Assembly: GCF_021800405.1 (NCBI RefSeq)
Contig: NZ_CP084550.1
Span: 2,108,001-2,172,000 of the forward strand
DNA length: 64,000 bases
Direction: 5' to 3'
Origin: Arthrobacter sp. FW306-07-I
GTDB taxonomy: Bacteria > Actinomycetota > Actinomycetes > Actinomycetales > Micrococcaceae
Below the pieces are notes generated by a model, which worked only from the letters and a program-made list of their open reading frames with translations, was not told where the DNA came from and ran no database searches. Shown here in pieces: positions 18,275-26,880 of this stretch. Position numbers and translations under genes: made by a program. The stretch's first letter is position 1, and each line of letters starts with the position of its first letter.

Positions 18275-19678
18275 ATGGCCCGCACACCCGTGAAGGATCA
18301 GGGCGTGCTCCAAGTGCAGCGGCGCACCGTTGTGCTTTTGAGCGCGGCCCAAGTGTTCGGCGGACTCGGGACGGGAGCAACCGTGTCCATCGGCTCCATC
18401 CTGGCCGTCGAACTTTCGGGGTCCAGTGCGTGGGCCGGGTCTGTTGCCACCGTGATGACGCTCGGGGCAGCGGCCGCAGCGCTGCCGCTGGCGTCACTGG
18501 CCGAACGGCGCGGCCGCCGCGTGGGCCAGGTGGCCGGCCTCTCCGCCGCGCTGGCGGGTGCGGTGCTCATGGTGCTGGCCGTTATTTCCGGGTCCTTCAT
18601 CGTGCTGGTCCTGGGAGCAGCAGGGATCGGCGTGGGAACCGCAGCGAGCCTGCAGGCCAGGTTCGCCGCAGTCGATCTCGCTGCCGCCGGGCACCGCGGC
18701 CGGGCACTGTCCACCGTCGTCTGGGCAGTGACCGTTGGTGCCGTTGCCGGGCCGAATCTCATCCAGCCCGGCACGGCCGTTGGAGCGGCACTGGGCCTGC
18801 CGCCTATCGCAGGACCTTTCGTGATCTCCGTGGCCGGGCTCCTGATCGCCACCGTGCTCGTGTTCGCCGGCCTCCGCCCGGACCCGCTCCTGCTGGCACG
18901 CGAACTCGCTGCCGCAAACAGCAACAAGGATCAGCCCGCGGGCCATGAACCGCCGGCTCCGGCGGTTCATGCGCCGCACTCGGGCGCTCCCGGGCCTGGT
19001 GTCCCCGGGCAGGATGTCCACGCCGCGCCGCAGACCGTGGCAGGCTCCCTTGGCCGCGGACTGCAGGCCATCCGGAGTTCCCGGACGGCGCTGCTGGCCG
19101 TGACCGGAATCGTCGCCGCCCATGCCGTGATGGTGGGCGTGATGTCCATGACGCCGCTGCACCTTCAGCACTTGGTGGAGGGTCCCGGTCCGCATGCAGG
19201 GCATGCCGAAGGTGATGTGCTGGTCATCATCGGCTTCACCATTTCACTGCATATTGCCGGGATGTTCGCGCTCTCCCCGGTGATGGGCTGGCTGACGGAC
19301 CGGGCAGGCCGGATCGAGACCATCATGATCGGTTTCTCGGTGCTGGTCGCAGCAGTCGCGATTGCAGGATTCGGGCAGTCCTCAACTGCCGCCGTGGCTG
19401 CCGGGCTCGTCCTGTTGGGCGTGGGGTGGTCGGCGGCCACCATCTCGGGGTCCACGCTGCTGGCGGACAGTGTCGGGCGGGATGCCAGGGTAGCGGTGCA
19501 GGGCGTCTCCGACATGCTGATGGGCGCTGCGGGAGCTTTGGGCGGCGCGTTGTCGGGACTGGTCCTGGGCTACGCCGGTTACTTGGGTCTGAACCTGCTG
19601 GGCGGAACCATTGGCGCGGCAGTCCTGGCCGCCGCCGTCGTCACCCGGACGTCGCACCGCCGGTCAGCGGCCGCCTGA
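18275..19678 (+). CDS. MFS transporter
   Basis: A 467-residue major facilitator superfamily protein with 12 hydrophobic segments in two halves. They are joined by a long hydrophilic loop (about residues 205-265, rich in Pro, His and Ala). A motif A-like LASLAERRGRRVGQ follows TM2, and GWLTDRAGRIET is its counterpart in the second half. The substrate is unknown; drug or metabolite efflux is typical for such singletons. Leaderless start at ATG 18275. Its last 15 nt overlap the end of the convergent hydrolase gene. Confidence 0.87.
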   Translation: MARTPVKDQGVLQVQRRTVVLLSAAQVFGGLGTGATVSIGSILAVELSGSSAWAGSVATVMTLGAAAAALPLASLAERRGRRVGQVAGLSAALAGAVLMVLAVISGSFIVLVLGAAGIGVGTAASLQARFAAVDLAAAGHRGRALSTVVWAVTVGAVAGPNLIQPGTAVGAALGLPPIAGPFVISVAGLLIATVLVFAGLRPDPLLLARELAAANSNKDQPAGHEPPAPAVHAPHSGAPGPGVPGQDVHAAPQTVAGSLGRGLQAIRSSRTALLAVTGIVAAHAVMVGVMSMTPLHLQHLVEGPGPHAGHAEGDVLVIIGFTISLHIAGMFALSPVMGWLTDRAGRIETIMIGFSVLVAAVAIAGFGQSSTAAVAAGLVLLGVGWSAATISGSTLLADSVGRDARVAVQGVSDMLMGAAGALGGALSGLVLGYAGYLGLNLLGGTIGAAVLAAAVVTRTSHRRSAAA

Positions 19679-20992
19679 CCGCGCCATTCCCAGCAGGCGG
19701 GCGAAGATCCTTTCGCCGTCGTCGGCGATCCCGTCATGATGGAAATCGGCCGTCTCCCAGACCTGCAGGCCCTGCACTGCTGCCGCAGTGCGCAGGGAGA
19801 GGTCCCGGTCCACGTAGATGTCGTCGGAGTACACCGCAGCCGCAACGGGAACAGTGTTGGCGGCAAGCACGCTCAGGTCGTAAAGCGGCTGCCAGTCCTG
19901 CCTGCAAGCCAGCAGTTCCGCGACCTCGCGCAGGGGCTGGAGGGCCGGGTCCTGCTCGAAATACCACGGGTACACCATCTCGCCAGTCAGCAGCAGCGGC
20001 TCGGCGTCCGGCCTGAACCACGGGTTCTCGGCCAGCATCCGCCAGGCGGACCAATTCGTGGCCTGCCCCTGGCCATAGATGGATTCGTGCATCAGGGCGT
20101 ACATCGGGTTGGAACGGCGGGACACGACGCCCTGGAGCTGGTCCAGGAACGTGTCCGAAAGCCTTGGCCCGCCGGCGGTCTCCACGAAGGCGTCCTCCAG
20201 CAGGTAGTGCAGGCTGTCCACCCGGGTGTTGCCGCCCAGGAATGCCCCCGCCATCTGGAACCGTTCCACGGTCAGCGGCACGCCGTCGGGCATCAACTCG
20301 GTTGTGGAGCGCAGGTGGCGGGCGATCCGTTCCACCGTCTTCCGGTCCTCCGGATACCAGCTGAAGTATTCCTCGTTCCGCGCCGCCACGCGCTGGTACG
20401 TGGCCCGGTACACGTCGTCCGCGCTGCCGGTGAGCGGTGCAAGGCCGCCGGTGATGAGGACTTCGCGCAGTCCCTCCGGCGCGAAGGACAGGTACGTCAG
20501 GGCACAAAAGCCGCCGTAGCTTTGGCCGTAGATGGTCCAGGGTTCGGAGCCAAGGGCCGTGCGGATCAGCTCCGCGTCCGCCACGATCGAGTCTGCCCTG
20601 AAATGCTCCAGGTAGGCGGCCTGCGCGGCTGCGGAGCCGCGGCCAGGCAGGGTGGTGCGGTCGAGGGGAGAGGAGAGTCCGGTGCCGCGCTGGTCCAGCA
20701 TCAGGATCCGGAAGTCCTGCGCGGCTGCTTTGCTCCAGCCGCCCAGGGAACCCCATCTGTTCCCGCGTCCGCCGGGGCCGCCCTGCAGGAACAGGAGCCA
20801 CGGCAGCCCGCTGGCCGCCTCCTCACTGTGTGCCGCGGAGACGTACTCGCGGGCGAAAACGGTGATGGTCTCGCCGGAGGGTTCCGAATGGTCCAGCGGG
20901 ACGGTGAAGTAGTGCTCCACGGTGCGCATGCCGCGGAATTCGTGCCTTGCCCTTACCTCGTGCCGGACCGCCGCGGCCGGGACGCGCTGCAC
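19664..20992 (-). CDS. alpha/beta hydrolase, proline iminopeptidase-like
   Basis: An alpha/beta hydrolase of about 442 residues resembling prolyl aminopeptidases (S33). FLQGGPGGRG is the oxyanion-hole loop, LMLDQRGTGLSSP the conserved strand and GQSYGGFCAL the nucleophile elbow. The catalytic His is in ADFHHDGIADDG near the C terminus. Enzymes of this type cleave N-terminal Pro from peptides in the cytoplasm; other ester substrates are possible. The open frame extends upstream to 21187, but only antisense to the GNAT gene's own frame. GTG 20992 follows the GNAT stop (TAAC-GTG) and implies stop-start coupling; GTG 21001 is equally possible. Confidence 0.86.
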   Translation of the reverse strand: MQRVPAAAVRHEVRARHEFRGMRTVEHYFTVPLDHSEPSGETITVFAREYVSAAHSEEAASGLPWLLFLQGGPGGRGNRWGSLGGWSKAAAQDFRILMLDQRGTGLSSPLDRTTLPGRGSAAAQAAYLEHFRADSIVADAELIRTALGSEPWTIYGQSYGGFCALTYLSFAPEGLREVLITGGLAPLTGSADDVYRATYQRVAARNEEYFSWYPEDRKTVERIARHLRSTTELMPDGVPLTVERFQMAGAFLGGNTRVDSLHYLLEDAFVETAGGPRLSDTFLDQLQGVVSRRSNPMYALMHESIYGQGQATNWSAWRMLAENPWFRPDAEPLLLTGEMVYPWYFEQDPALQPLREVAELLACRQDWQPLYDLSVLAANTVPVAAAVYSDDIYVDRDLSLRTAAAVQGLQVWETADFHHDGIADDGERIFARLLGMARSGGR

Positions 20993-20993
20993 G

Positions 20994-21500
20994 TTAACCA
21001 CGGGCGGGAGCCGGAAGGGAAGCTGCCCGGCCAAACAGGTCCAGCGCCTCGCCGGTAAGCCGGAAGGTGGACCAGCCGTCCATGGGGCGGGCACCGAGGC
21101 GGCGGTAGAAATTGATGGAGGGTTCGTTCCAGTCCAGGACGCTCCATTCCACCCGTGCGTAACCGTTCTCGACGGCGATTGCGGCAAGGTGCTGCAGCAG
21201 CGCTTTGCCGTGCCCGTCGCCGCGGGCTTCCGGGCTGACGTAGAGGTCCTCCAGGTAGATCCCGTGCACGCCCTCCCAGGTGGAGTAGTTCAGGAACCAC
21301 AGTGCGAAGCCCTGCACGTCGCCTGCATCATCTTCGGCCATGGCGGCGAAGACGCGGGGGTTGTCGCCAAAGAGCGCCTGCGCCAGCAGTTCCGGGGTGT
21401 TCCGGACGGCGTCGGGTTCCTTCTCGTAATGCGCCAGTTCATGGATCATCCGGAGGATGGCGGGGACGTCGTGCCGGGTTGCGGGGCGGATTACACTCAT
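20994..21500 (-). CDS. GNAT family N-acetyltransferase (diamine acetyltransferase-like)
   Basis: A 168-residue GNAT protein. IRPATRHDVPAILRMIHELA is a typical first strand and helix. YLEDLYVSPEARGDGHGKAL carries the acetyl-CoA loop (R/Q-x-x-G-x-G/A), and VLDWNEPSINFYRRLGA the closing motif. It resembles spermidine/spermine-type acetyltransferases, but the substrate is not proven. ATG 21500 is supported by a minus-strand TAAGCT ending 6 nt upstream (leaderless). It heads a two-gene unit with the hydrolase. Confidence 0.87.
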   Translation of the reverse strand: MSVIRPATRHDVPAILRMIHELAHYEKEPDAVRNTPELLAQALFGDNPRVFAAMAEDDAGDVQGFALWFLNYSTWEGVHGIYLEDLYVSPEARGDGHGKALLQHLAAIAVENGYARVEWSVLDWNEPSINFYRRLGARPMDGWSTFRLTGEALDLFGRAASLPAPARG

Positions 21501-21506
21501 GGTTCG

Positions 21507-21512
21507 AGCTTA
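21507..21512 (-). promoter_or_regulatory. -10 box TAAGCT of leaderless GNAT-hydrolase unit
   Basis: On the minus strand TAAGCT is followed by 6 nt and then ATG at 21500. Confidence 0.58.
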
Positions 21513-21576
21513 CCGCCGGCACCGGCAAGGCCCCGGCAGGCCGCTGGAGAGCGCCCGGGAACGCAGGCGGCCGGCG

Positions 21577-24120
21577 TCAGAGGCGGTTTACCTCCGTGAC
21601 CCTGACCATGGCCGTTCCGGTCGCATCCGACTCTGCCAGGTCCACCTCCGCCGAGATCCCCCAGTCGTGGTTGCCCGCCGGATCGTCGAAGATCTGGCGG
21701 ACCTTCCAGGTCCCCGGTTCCTCGGTGATCATCAGCAGGGCGGGGCCGCGCGCATCGGGACCCGTCCCGATGTCGTCGTGTTCGTCGAAGTAGTCGTCCA
21801 GTGCGTCCTCCCAGCGTTCGGCACCCCAGCCGGAGCCGCCGTCGAGCTCTCCCAAAGCCGCGGAATCCTCATCGGCGAACAACTCCACCCGGCGGAACAT
21901 TTCGTTGCGCACCATCACCCGGAACGCGCGGATGTTGGACGTGAGCGACGGCGGCGGGGGCGGCGGTGCGTCGTGCGGCGTAGGGGCCGCGCCGGAAGCC
22001 AGCTCCTCCCACTCATCCAGGAGGCTGGAGTCCACCTGCCGCACCAGCTCGCCCAGCCACGCGACGAGGTCTTCAAGGTCCTCCCGGAGCATGTCCTGCG
22101 GGACGGTCTGGCGCAGCGCCTTGAAGGCGTCGGCGAGGTACCGCAGCACAATCCCTTCGGACCGGGCCAGGCCGTAGAACTGGACGAATTCGCCGAAGTT
22201 CATGGCCCGTTCGTACATGTCGCGGACTATCGACTTGGGCGCGAGCTCAAAGTCTCCCACCCATGGCGCGGCCTTCCGGTACACCTCGAACGCTTCACCC
22301 AGGATCTCCGCAAGCGGCTGGGGATAGGTCACCTCATCCAGCATGGCCATCCGCTGGTCGTAGTCGATGCCGTCGGCCTTCATGGCGGCCACCGCTTCGC
22401 CGCGGGCCTTCTTCTGCTGCGCGGAGAGAATCTGGCGGGGCTTCTCCAGGGTCGCCTCGATCACGGACACCACATCCAGGGCGTACGACGGCGACTCCGG
22501 GTCAAGGAGGTCCAGCGCAGCAAGCGCGAAGGGGGAGAGCGGCTGGTTCAGGGCGAAGTTTGGCTGCAGGTGCACGGTCAGCCGGACAGTGCGGCCATCG
22601 GGGCCCTGTTCCTCCGGCGGAATCCGCTCGATCACCTCGGCGGCCAGCAGTTCCCGGTAGATCCCCAGCGCCTTCTTCATCAGCCGCAGCTGCGAGGGGC
22701 GTGGCTCATGGTTCTCGGTCAACAGCCGCCTGGCCGCCGCGAACGGATCCCCGGGCCTTTCCATCAGGTTCATCAGCATGGCGTGCGTCACCGTGAAACT
22801 CGACGTCAACGGATCCGGCACAGACTCCACGAGCCGCTTGAACGTCGGCTCGCCCCAGGAGACGAACCCCTCGGGCGGTTTCTTTTTCACCACCTGGCGC
22901 AGCTTCTTTTGGTCGTCTCCGAACTTGGCCGTGGCCTTGGCCATCGCCTTCACGTTCTCGATCACGTGCTCGGGAGCCTGCACCACCACCGTCCCGGCGG
23001 TGTCATAACCCGCCCGGCCTGCCCGGCCCGCAATCTGGTGGAACTCACGCGAATTAAGCAGCCGGGTGCGGACGCCGTCGTACTTGCTCAGGGCCGTGAG
23101 CAGCACCGTCCGGATGGGCACGTTGATGCCCACGCCCAGCGTGTCCGTGCCGCAAATAACCTTCAGCAGCCCCGCCTGGGCCAGCTGCTCCACCAGCCGG
23201 CGGTACTTTGGCAGCATGCCGGCATGGTGCACGCCGATTCCGTGGCGCACCAGCCTGTTCAGCGTCTTCCCAAACCCTGCGGCGAACCGGAAGTTGGCGA
23301 TCAGCTCCGCGATCTTGTCCTTTTCCTCCCGGGTGCACACGTTGATGCTCATCAGGTTCTGGGCGCGGTCAATCGCTTCGAGCTGGCTAAAGTGCACCAC
23401 GTAGACAGGCACCTGCCGGGTGGACAGCAGTTCCTCCAGGGTCTCGTGGACGGGAGTCTGGTGGTAGTAGTAATGCAGCGGAATGGGACGCTCCGCCGAG
23501 CTCACCGTGGTGGTGGCGCGGCCGGTCAGCGCGGTCAGTCCCTCCTCGAACCTGGTGACGTCGCCAAGCGTGGCGGACATCAGCAGGAACTGGGCCTGCG
23601 GAAGCTCAAGGAGGGGCACCTGCCAGGCCCAGCCGCGCTGCGGATCGGAGTAGAAGTGGAACTCGTCCATGATCACGGCACCGAGCTCCGCCGCCGGGCC
23701 CTCCCGCAGCGCGATGTTGGCCAGGATTTCCGCCGTGCAGCAGATGATGGGCGCGTCCTGGTTCACCCCGGAGTCACCGGTGATCATGCCCACGTTCTCG
23801 GCGCCGAAAATATCGCAAAGTGCGAAGAATTTCTCGGACACCAGGGCTTTGATAGGGGCGGTGTAGTAGCTGCGCCGGCCCTGGGCCATGGCTTGGAAGT
23901 GCGCGGCGATGGCCACCAGCGATTTACCCGAGCCTGTGGGCGTCGCCAGGATGACGTTGGCGCCAGTTGCCAGCTCCATGATGGCCTCATCCTGCGCCGG
24001 GTACAGCGACAGGCCCCGGCTTTCCGTCCACTCCACAAACCGCGTGTAAAGGGCGTCGGGATCGACGGCGGCGGCCGGGTTGGGAGTGGACAGATCGGTC
24101 AGCTGGTCAACGAGTTTCAT
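21577..24120 (-). CDS. DEAD/DEAH-box RNA helicase with DUF3516-like C terminus
   Basis: An 847-residue superfamily 2 helicase. Walker A is ATPTGSGKS (59-67), the DExH box MDEFH (151-155), motif III LMSATLGDV, and motif VI QIAGRAGRAG, with the GVGIN segment of Ski2-like enzymes before it. The C-terminal half (about 430-847) is the region annotated DUF3516 in actinobacterial relatives. It contains a Pro-rich linker near residue 720 and an acidic tail. Substrate is unknown; an RNA-processing role is inferred from Ski2/Mtr4-like similarity. ATG 24120 has AAGG upstream; GTG 24141 is an in-frame alternative. Confidence 0.9.
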   Translation of the reverse strand: MKLVDQLTDLSTPNPAAAVDPDALYTRFVEWTESRGLSLYPAQDEAIMELATGANVILATPTGSGKSLVAIAAHFQAMAQGRRSYYTAPIKALVSEKFFALCDIFGAENVGMITGDSGVNQDAPIICCTAEILANIALREGPAAELGAVIMDEFHFYSDPQRGWAWQVPLLELPQAQFLLMSATLGDVTRFEEGLTALTGRATTTVSSAERPIPLHYYYHQTPVHETLEELLSTRQVPVYVVHFSQLEAIDRAQNLMSINVCTREEKDKIAELIANFRFAAGFGKTLNRLVRHGIGVHHAGMLPKYRRLVEQLAQAGLLKVICGTDTLGVGINVPIRTVLLTALSKYDGVRTRLLNSREFHQIAGRAGRAGYDTAGTVVVQAPEHVIENVKAMAKATAKFGDDQKKLRQVVKKKPPEGFVSWGEPTFKRLVESVPDPLTSSFTVTHAMLMNLMERPGDPFAAARRLLTENHEPRPSQLRLMKKALGIYRELLAAEVIERIPPEEQGPDGRTVRLTVHLQPNFALNQPLSPFALAALDLLDPESPSYALDVVSVIEATLEKPRQILSAQQKKARGEAVAAMKADGIDYDQRMAMLDEVTYPQPLAEILGEAFEVYRKAAPWVGDFELAPKSIVRDMYERAMNFGEFVQFYGLARSEGIVLRYLADAFKALRQTVPQDMLREDLEDLVAWLGELVRQVDSSLLDEWEELASGAAPTPHDAPPPPPPSLTSNIRAFRVMVRNEMFRRVELFADEDSAALGELDGGSGWGAERWEDALDDYFDEHDDIGTGPDARGPALLMITEEPGTWKVRQIFDDPAGNHDWGISAEVDLAESDATGTAMVRVTEVNRL

Positions 24121-24172
24121 TGAGTTCAACCTTAGTGCCACGTTGCGGAGGGACCAGGCGTACCTGCCGGGT

Positions 24173-24178
24173 TAGGCT
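24173..24178 (+). promoter_or_regulatory. possible -10 box TAGGCT of the methyltransferase gene
   Basis: The same hexamer used by polA appears 39 nt upstream of ATG 24218. This would give a leader of about 33 nt containing the GGAG ribosome site. Confidence 0.4.
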
Positions 24179-24217
24179 ACGGCTTGCCCGTGTGCGCGTC
24201 AGAACCTGGAGATATTC

Positions 24218-25003
24218 ATGAAATGGGACCCCGCAAAGTACGTCGAGTTTGACGACTACCGGAACAGGCCGTTCTTCGACCTCACGGCAAGGATCCACGC
24301 GGAGGGGCCCGCACAGGTGGTGGACCTTGGCTGCGGGCCCGGGAACCTTACGGCAACGCTGGCCGAGCGCTGGCCGGGCGCCCAGGTGGTGGGCCTGGAC
24401 TCTTCCGCGGAGATGCTGGCAAAGGCCGCCCCGCTGGCGGCGAAGATTCCTGCCCTGACATTTCAGCAGGCGGACATTGTGGACTGGATGCCGGCCCCCG
24501 CGACGGACGTCGTGGTGAGCAATGCGGCCTTGCAGTGGGTCCCGGGGCACCAAGACCTGATGCGGAAGTGGCTCGACGCCCTCCGGCCCGGCGCCTGGTT
24601 TGCCATGCAGGTGCCCGGGAACTTCGACGCCCCTTCGCACGCCCTGATGCGGGAACTCGCAGCCTCGGACAACTGGGCGTCCAAGCTGGACGGGGTGCTG
24701 CGGGGCGGGGAAACGGTGGGGGAGCCCGAAGACTACCTGGGCGTCCTGCTCGACGCCGGTTTCGCGGCTGACGCGTGGGAAACCAGCTACCAGCAGTTGC
24801 TCCACGGCCAGGACCCGGTGCTGGAGTGGGTCAGGGGCACGGCGCTCCGGCCGGTCATGGCCGCCCTTCACGAAGATGACGCCAAGCGCTTCGAATCCGA
24901 GTATGCCGCCGCCCTGCGGGACGCCTACCCCCAGGGCGTCCACGGCACCGTCTTCCCGTTCCGCCGGATCTTCGCAGTGGGCCGCAAGGATGTCGACGGA
25001 TAG
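24218..25003 (+). CDS. trans-aconitate 2-methyltransferase-like SAM enzyme
   Basis: A 261-residue class I methyltransferase. VVDLGCGPGNLTATLAERWP is the SAM-binding motif I, GLDSSAEML motif post-I, and VVSNAALQWVPGH matches the Tam-type motif II. MKWDPAKYVEFDDYRNRPFFDL is the characteristic trans-aconitate methyltransferase start. Tam methylates trans-aconitate, a by-product that inhibits aconitase. GGAG lies 8 nt before ATG 24218. Divergent from the helicase gene. Confidence 0.87.
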   Translation: MKWDPAKYVEFDDYRNRPFFDLTARIHAEGPAQVVDLGCGPGNLTATLAERWPGAQVVGLDSSAEMLAKAAPLAAKIPALTFQQADIVDWMPAPATDVVVSNAALQWVPGHQDLMRKWLDALRPGAWFAMQVPGNFDAPSHALMRELAASDNWASKLDGVLRGGETVGEPEDYLGVLLDAGFAADAWETSYQQLLHGQDPVLEWVRGTALRPVMAALHEDDAKRFESEYAAALRDAYPQGVHGTVFPFRRIFAVGRKDVDG

Positions 25004-25014
25004 TTTTCACCTCC

Positions 25015-25029
25015 GTCACATGCCGTGAC
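25015..25029. promoter_or_regulatory. possible operator upstream of the ABC exporter operon
   Basis: GTCAC-ATGCC-GTGAC is a 5-bp inverted repeat with a 5-nt spacer, about 22 bp upstream of the candidate -10 box. It could bind the GntR regulator encoded at the end of the operon, but the short arms make this tentative. Confidence 0.3.
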
Positions 25030-25051
25030 AAAAATGAAAAGTGATGTGGCT

Positions 25052-25057
25052 TACAAT
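25052..25057 (+). promoter_or_regulatory. -10 box TACAAT of the ABC exporter operon
   Basis: TACAAT precedes the operon; transcription would start near 25064, about 60 nt before TTG 25126. The -35 is not clear. Confidence 0.45.
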
Positions 25058-25125
25058 GGCGTCTGTGGTTTAGGGGTCAAGCCGCTGGCCCCCCTTTTCG
25101 GCCGAACGCACATACAGGGGGTATT

Positions 25126-26880
25126 TTGCTGGTCGGACTCATGAAGCGGCAGCTTGCAGGCCAATACGCGCACGTCGGAGCGATCGTCCTCCTCCAGTTG
25201 GTCCAGGCGGCGGCGAACCTGCTGCTGCCCACGGTCAACGCGGCCATCATCGATGACGGCATCGTCGCCGGGAACCCGGAGGTGATCTCGCGGCTCGGGG
25301 TGCTCATGGCCGTGATCGCGGTGGTGCAGGCCGCCTCCGCCATCGCCGCGGGTTACCTGGGAGCGGTGGTGGCCATGAGGATCGGGCACCGCCTGCGGGC
25401 GGAGGTTTTCACCAGGATCCAGTCGCTGTCCACGCAGGATGTGGCCCTGTTTGGAACCCAAAGCCTGACCACCCGTGCAACCAACGATGTCCAGCAGGTC
25501 CAGGCCTTTGCCGTGCTGGTCTTCACCATGCTCTTTGCCGGCCCGGCCATGGGCATCGGTGGGATCGTGCTTGCCGTGCAGCAGGACGTGGCGCTGTCAG
25601 TGGTGGTGATCGGCATCGTGCCCCTGCTCCTGCTGATCATGTACCTGATCGTCCGCCGGTTGATTCCGCTCTACCGGGAAGGCCAGGACCTGCTGGACCG
25701 GTCCGGTGGCATCCTCCGCGAGCAGATCATTGGTGTGGATGTCATCCGTGCCTTTGTCCGGCAGGGCCACGAAGTGCGTCGGTTCGCGGAGACCAATGCG
25801 GGCCTGACGGCCAACAACCTGCAGTCGGCGCTCCTGGTGGCCGGGATGCTGCCGATGATCATGCTGGTGGTCAACATCAGTTCCGTCGCGGTCGTCTGGT
25901 TCGGCGGCCACCGCATCCAGGCAGGACTGATGAATCTCGGCGCGCTTACTGCGTTCATCGCCTACATCATGCAGATCCTGCTCGCCATCATGATGTCCAT
26001 GTACGTCCTCATGACGGCGCCCCGCGCCGCCGTCTGCGCTGAACGGATCCAGGCGGTCCTCGACACCGAGCCGTCCGTCAGCAGCGAAGCGCAGCCGCAC
26101 GCGCGGCTGGACCACCCCCGTTTCGACCCGGCCCAGCCGGCGGTGCTGACGTTCCAGGACGTGGGCTTTTCCTATCCGGGTGCAGAAGCCCCCGTGCTGG
26201 CCGGCATCAGTTTTACCGCTGCTCCCGGTACCACCACCGCGATCGTCGGCTCCACCGGCAGCGGCAAGACCACCCTGCTGAACCTGGTTCCGCGTTTCCT
26301 TGACCCCACGGAAGGCCGGATTATGCTGGCCGGCCACGACATCCGGAACCTGCCCCTGGACCAGCTCCGGGCCGCCATGGCCATCGTGCCCCAGCATTCC
26401 CACCTGTTCACCGGCACCATCGCCGACAACCTGAGGATGGGCGCCCCCGACGCCACAGACGAGGAACTTTGGGCCACTTTGGAGGCAGCACAGACCATGC
26501 GCTTCATGCGTGACCTCCCGCTGGGGCTCGCCACCCCTGTCGGCCAGGGCGGCGCCAGCCTGTCGGGCGGGCAGCGGCAAAGGCTGTGCATTGCCCGGGC
26601 CCTGTTGCGCAAAGCGCCCCTTTACCTCTTCGATGACAGCTTTTCGGCCCTGGACTACGACACGGACACCCGGCTGCGGCAGGCCCTGGACCAGCAGCTC
26701 GCCGCGGCAACGACCATCCTGGTTGCCGAGCGCATTTCCGCCGTGGAGGACGCGGACCTCATTTTGGTGCTCGACGACGGCGGGCTCGTTGCGCAGGGGA
26801 CGCACCAGGAGCTGCTGGAAACCTCAGCCACCTACCGGGAAATTGCCGAGTCGCAGCTCGCGTTGGACGGCATGCTGTGA
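25126..26880 (+). CDS. ABC exporter half-transporter with degenerate nucleotide site
   Basis: A 584-residue half-transporter: six membrane helices (about 15-300) and an ATPase domain (340-584). Walker A is GSTGSGKT (375-382) and the signature LSGGQ (479-483). Walker B reads LYLFDD, with Asp504 where the catalytic Glu belongs, and the switch His is Glu535 (VAERIS). These changes mark the degenerate-site subunit of a heterodimeric exporter of the BmrCD/TM287-288 type. Start TTG 25126 follows a GGGGG ribosome site; ATG 25141 is an alternative. It overlaps the next gene by 4 nt (GTGA). Confidence 0.92.
   Translation: MLVGLMKRQLAGQYAHVGAIVLLQLVQAAANLLLPTVNAAIIDDGIVAGNPEVISRLGVLMAVIAVVQAASAIAAGYLGAVVAMRIGHRLRAEVFTRIQSLSTQDVALFGTQSLTTRATNDVQQVQAFAVLVFTMLFAGPAMGIGGIVLAVQQDVALSVVVIGIVPLLLLIMYLIVRRLIPLYREGQDLLDRSGGILREQIIGVDVIRAFVRQGHEVRRFAETNAGLTANNLQSALLVAGMLPMIMLVVNISSVAVVWFGGHRIQAGLMNLGALTAFIAYIMQILLAIMMSMYVLMTAPRAAVCAERIQAVLDTEPSVSSEAQPHARLDHPRFDPAQPAVLTFQDVGFSYPGAEAPVLAGISFTAAPGTTTAIVGSTGSGKTTLLNLVPRFLDPTEGRIMLAGHDIRNLPLDQLRAAMAIVPQHSHLFTGTIADNLRMGAPDATDEELWATLEAAQTMRFMRDLPLGLATPVGQGGASLSGGQRQRLCIARALLRKAPLYLFDDSFSALDYDTDTRLRQALDQQLAAATTILVAERISAVEDADLILVLDDGGLVAQGTHQELLETSATYREIAESQLALDGML

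Noticed and set aside
21457..24123. 888-codon open frame antisense to the helicase
   Set aside because: Shadow frame; helicase motifs are on the minus strand.
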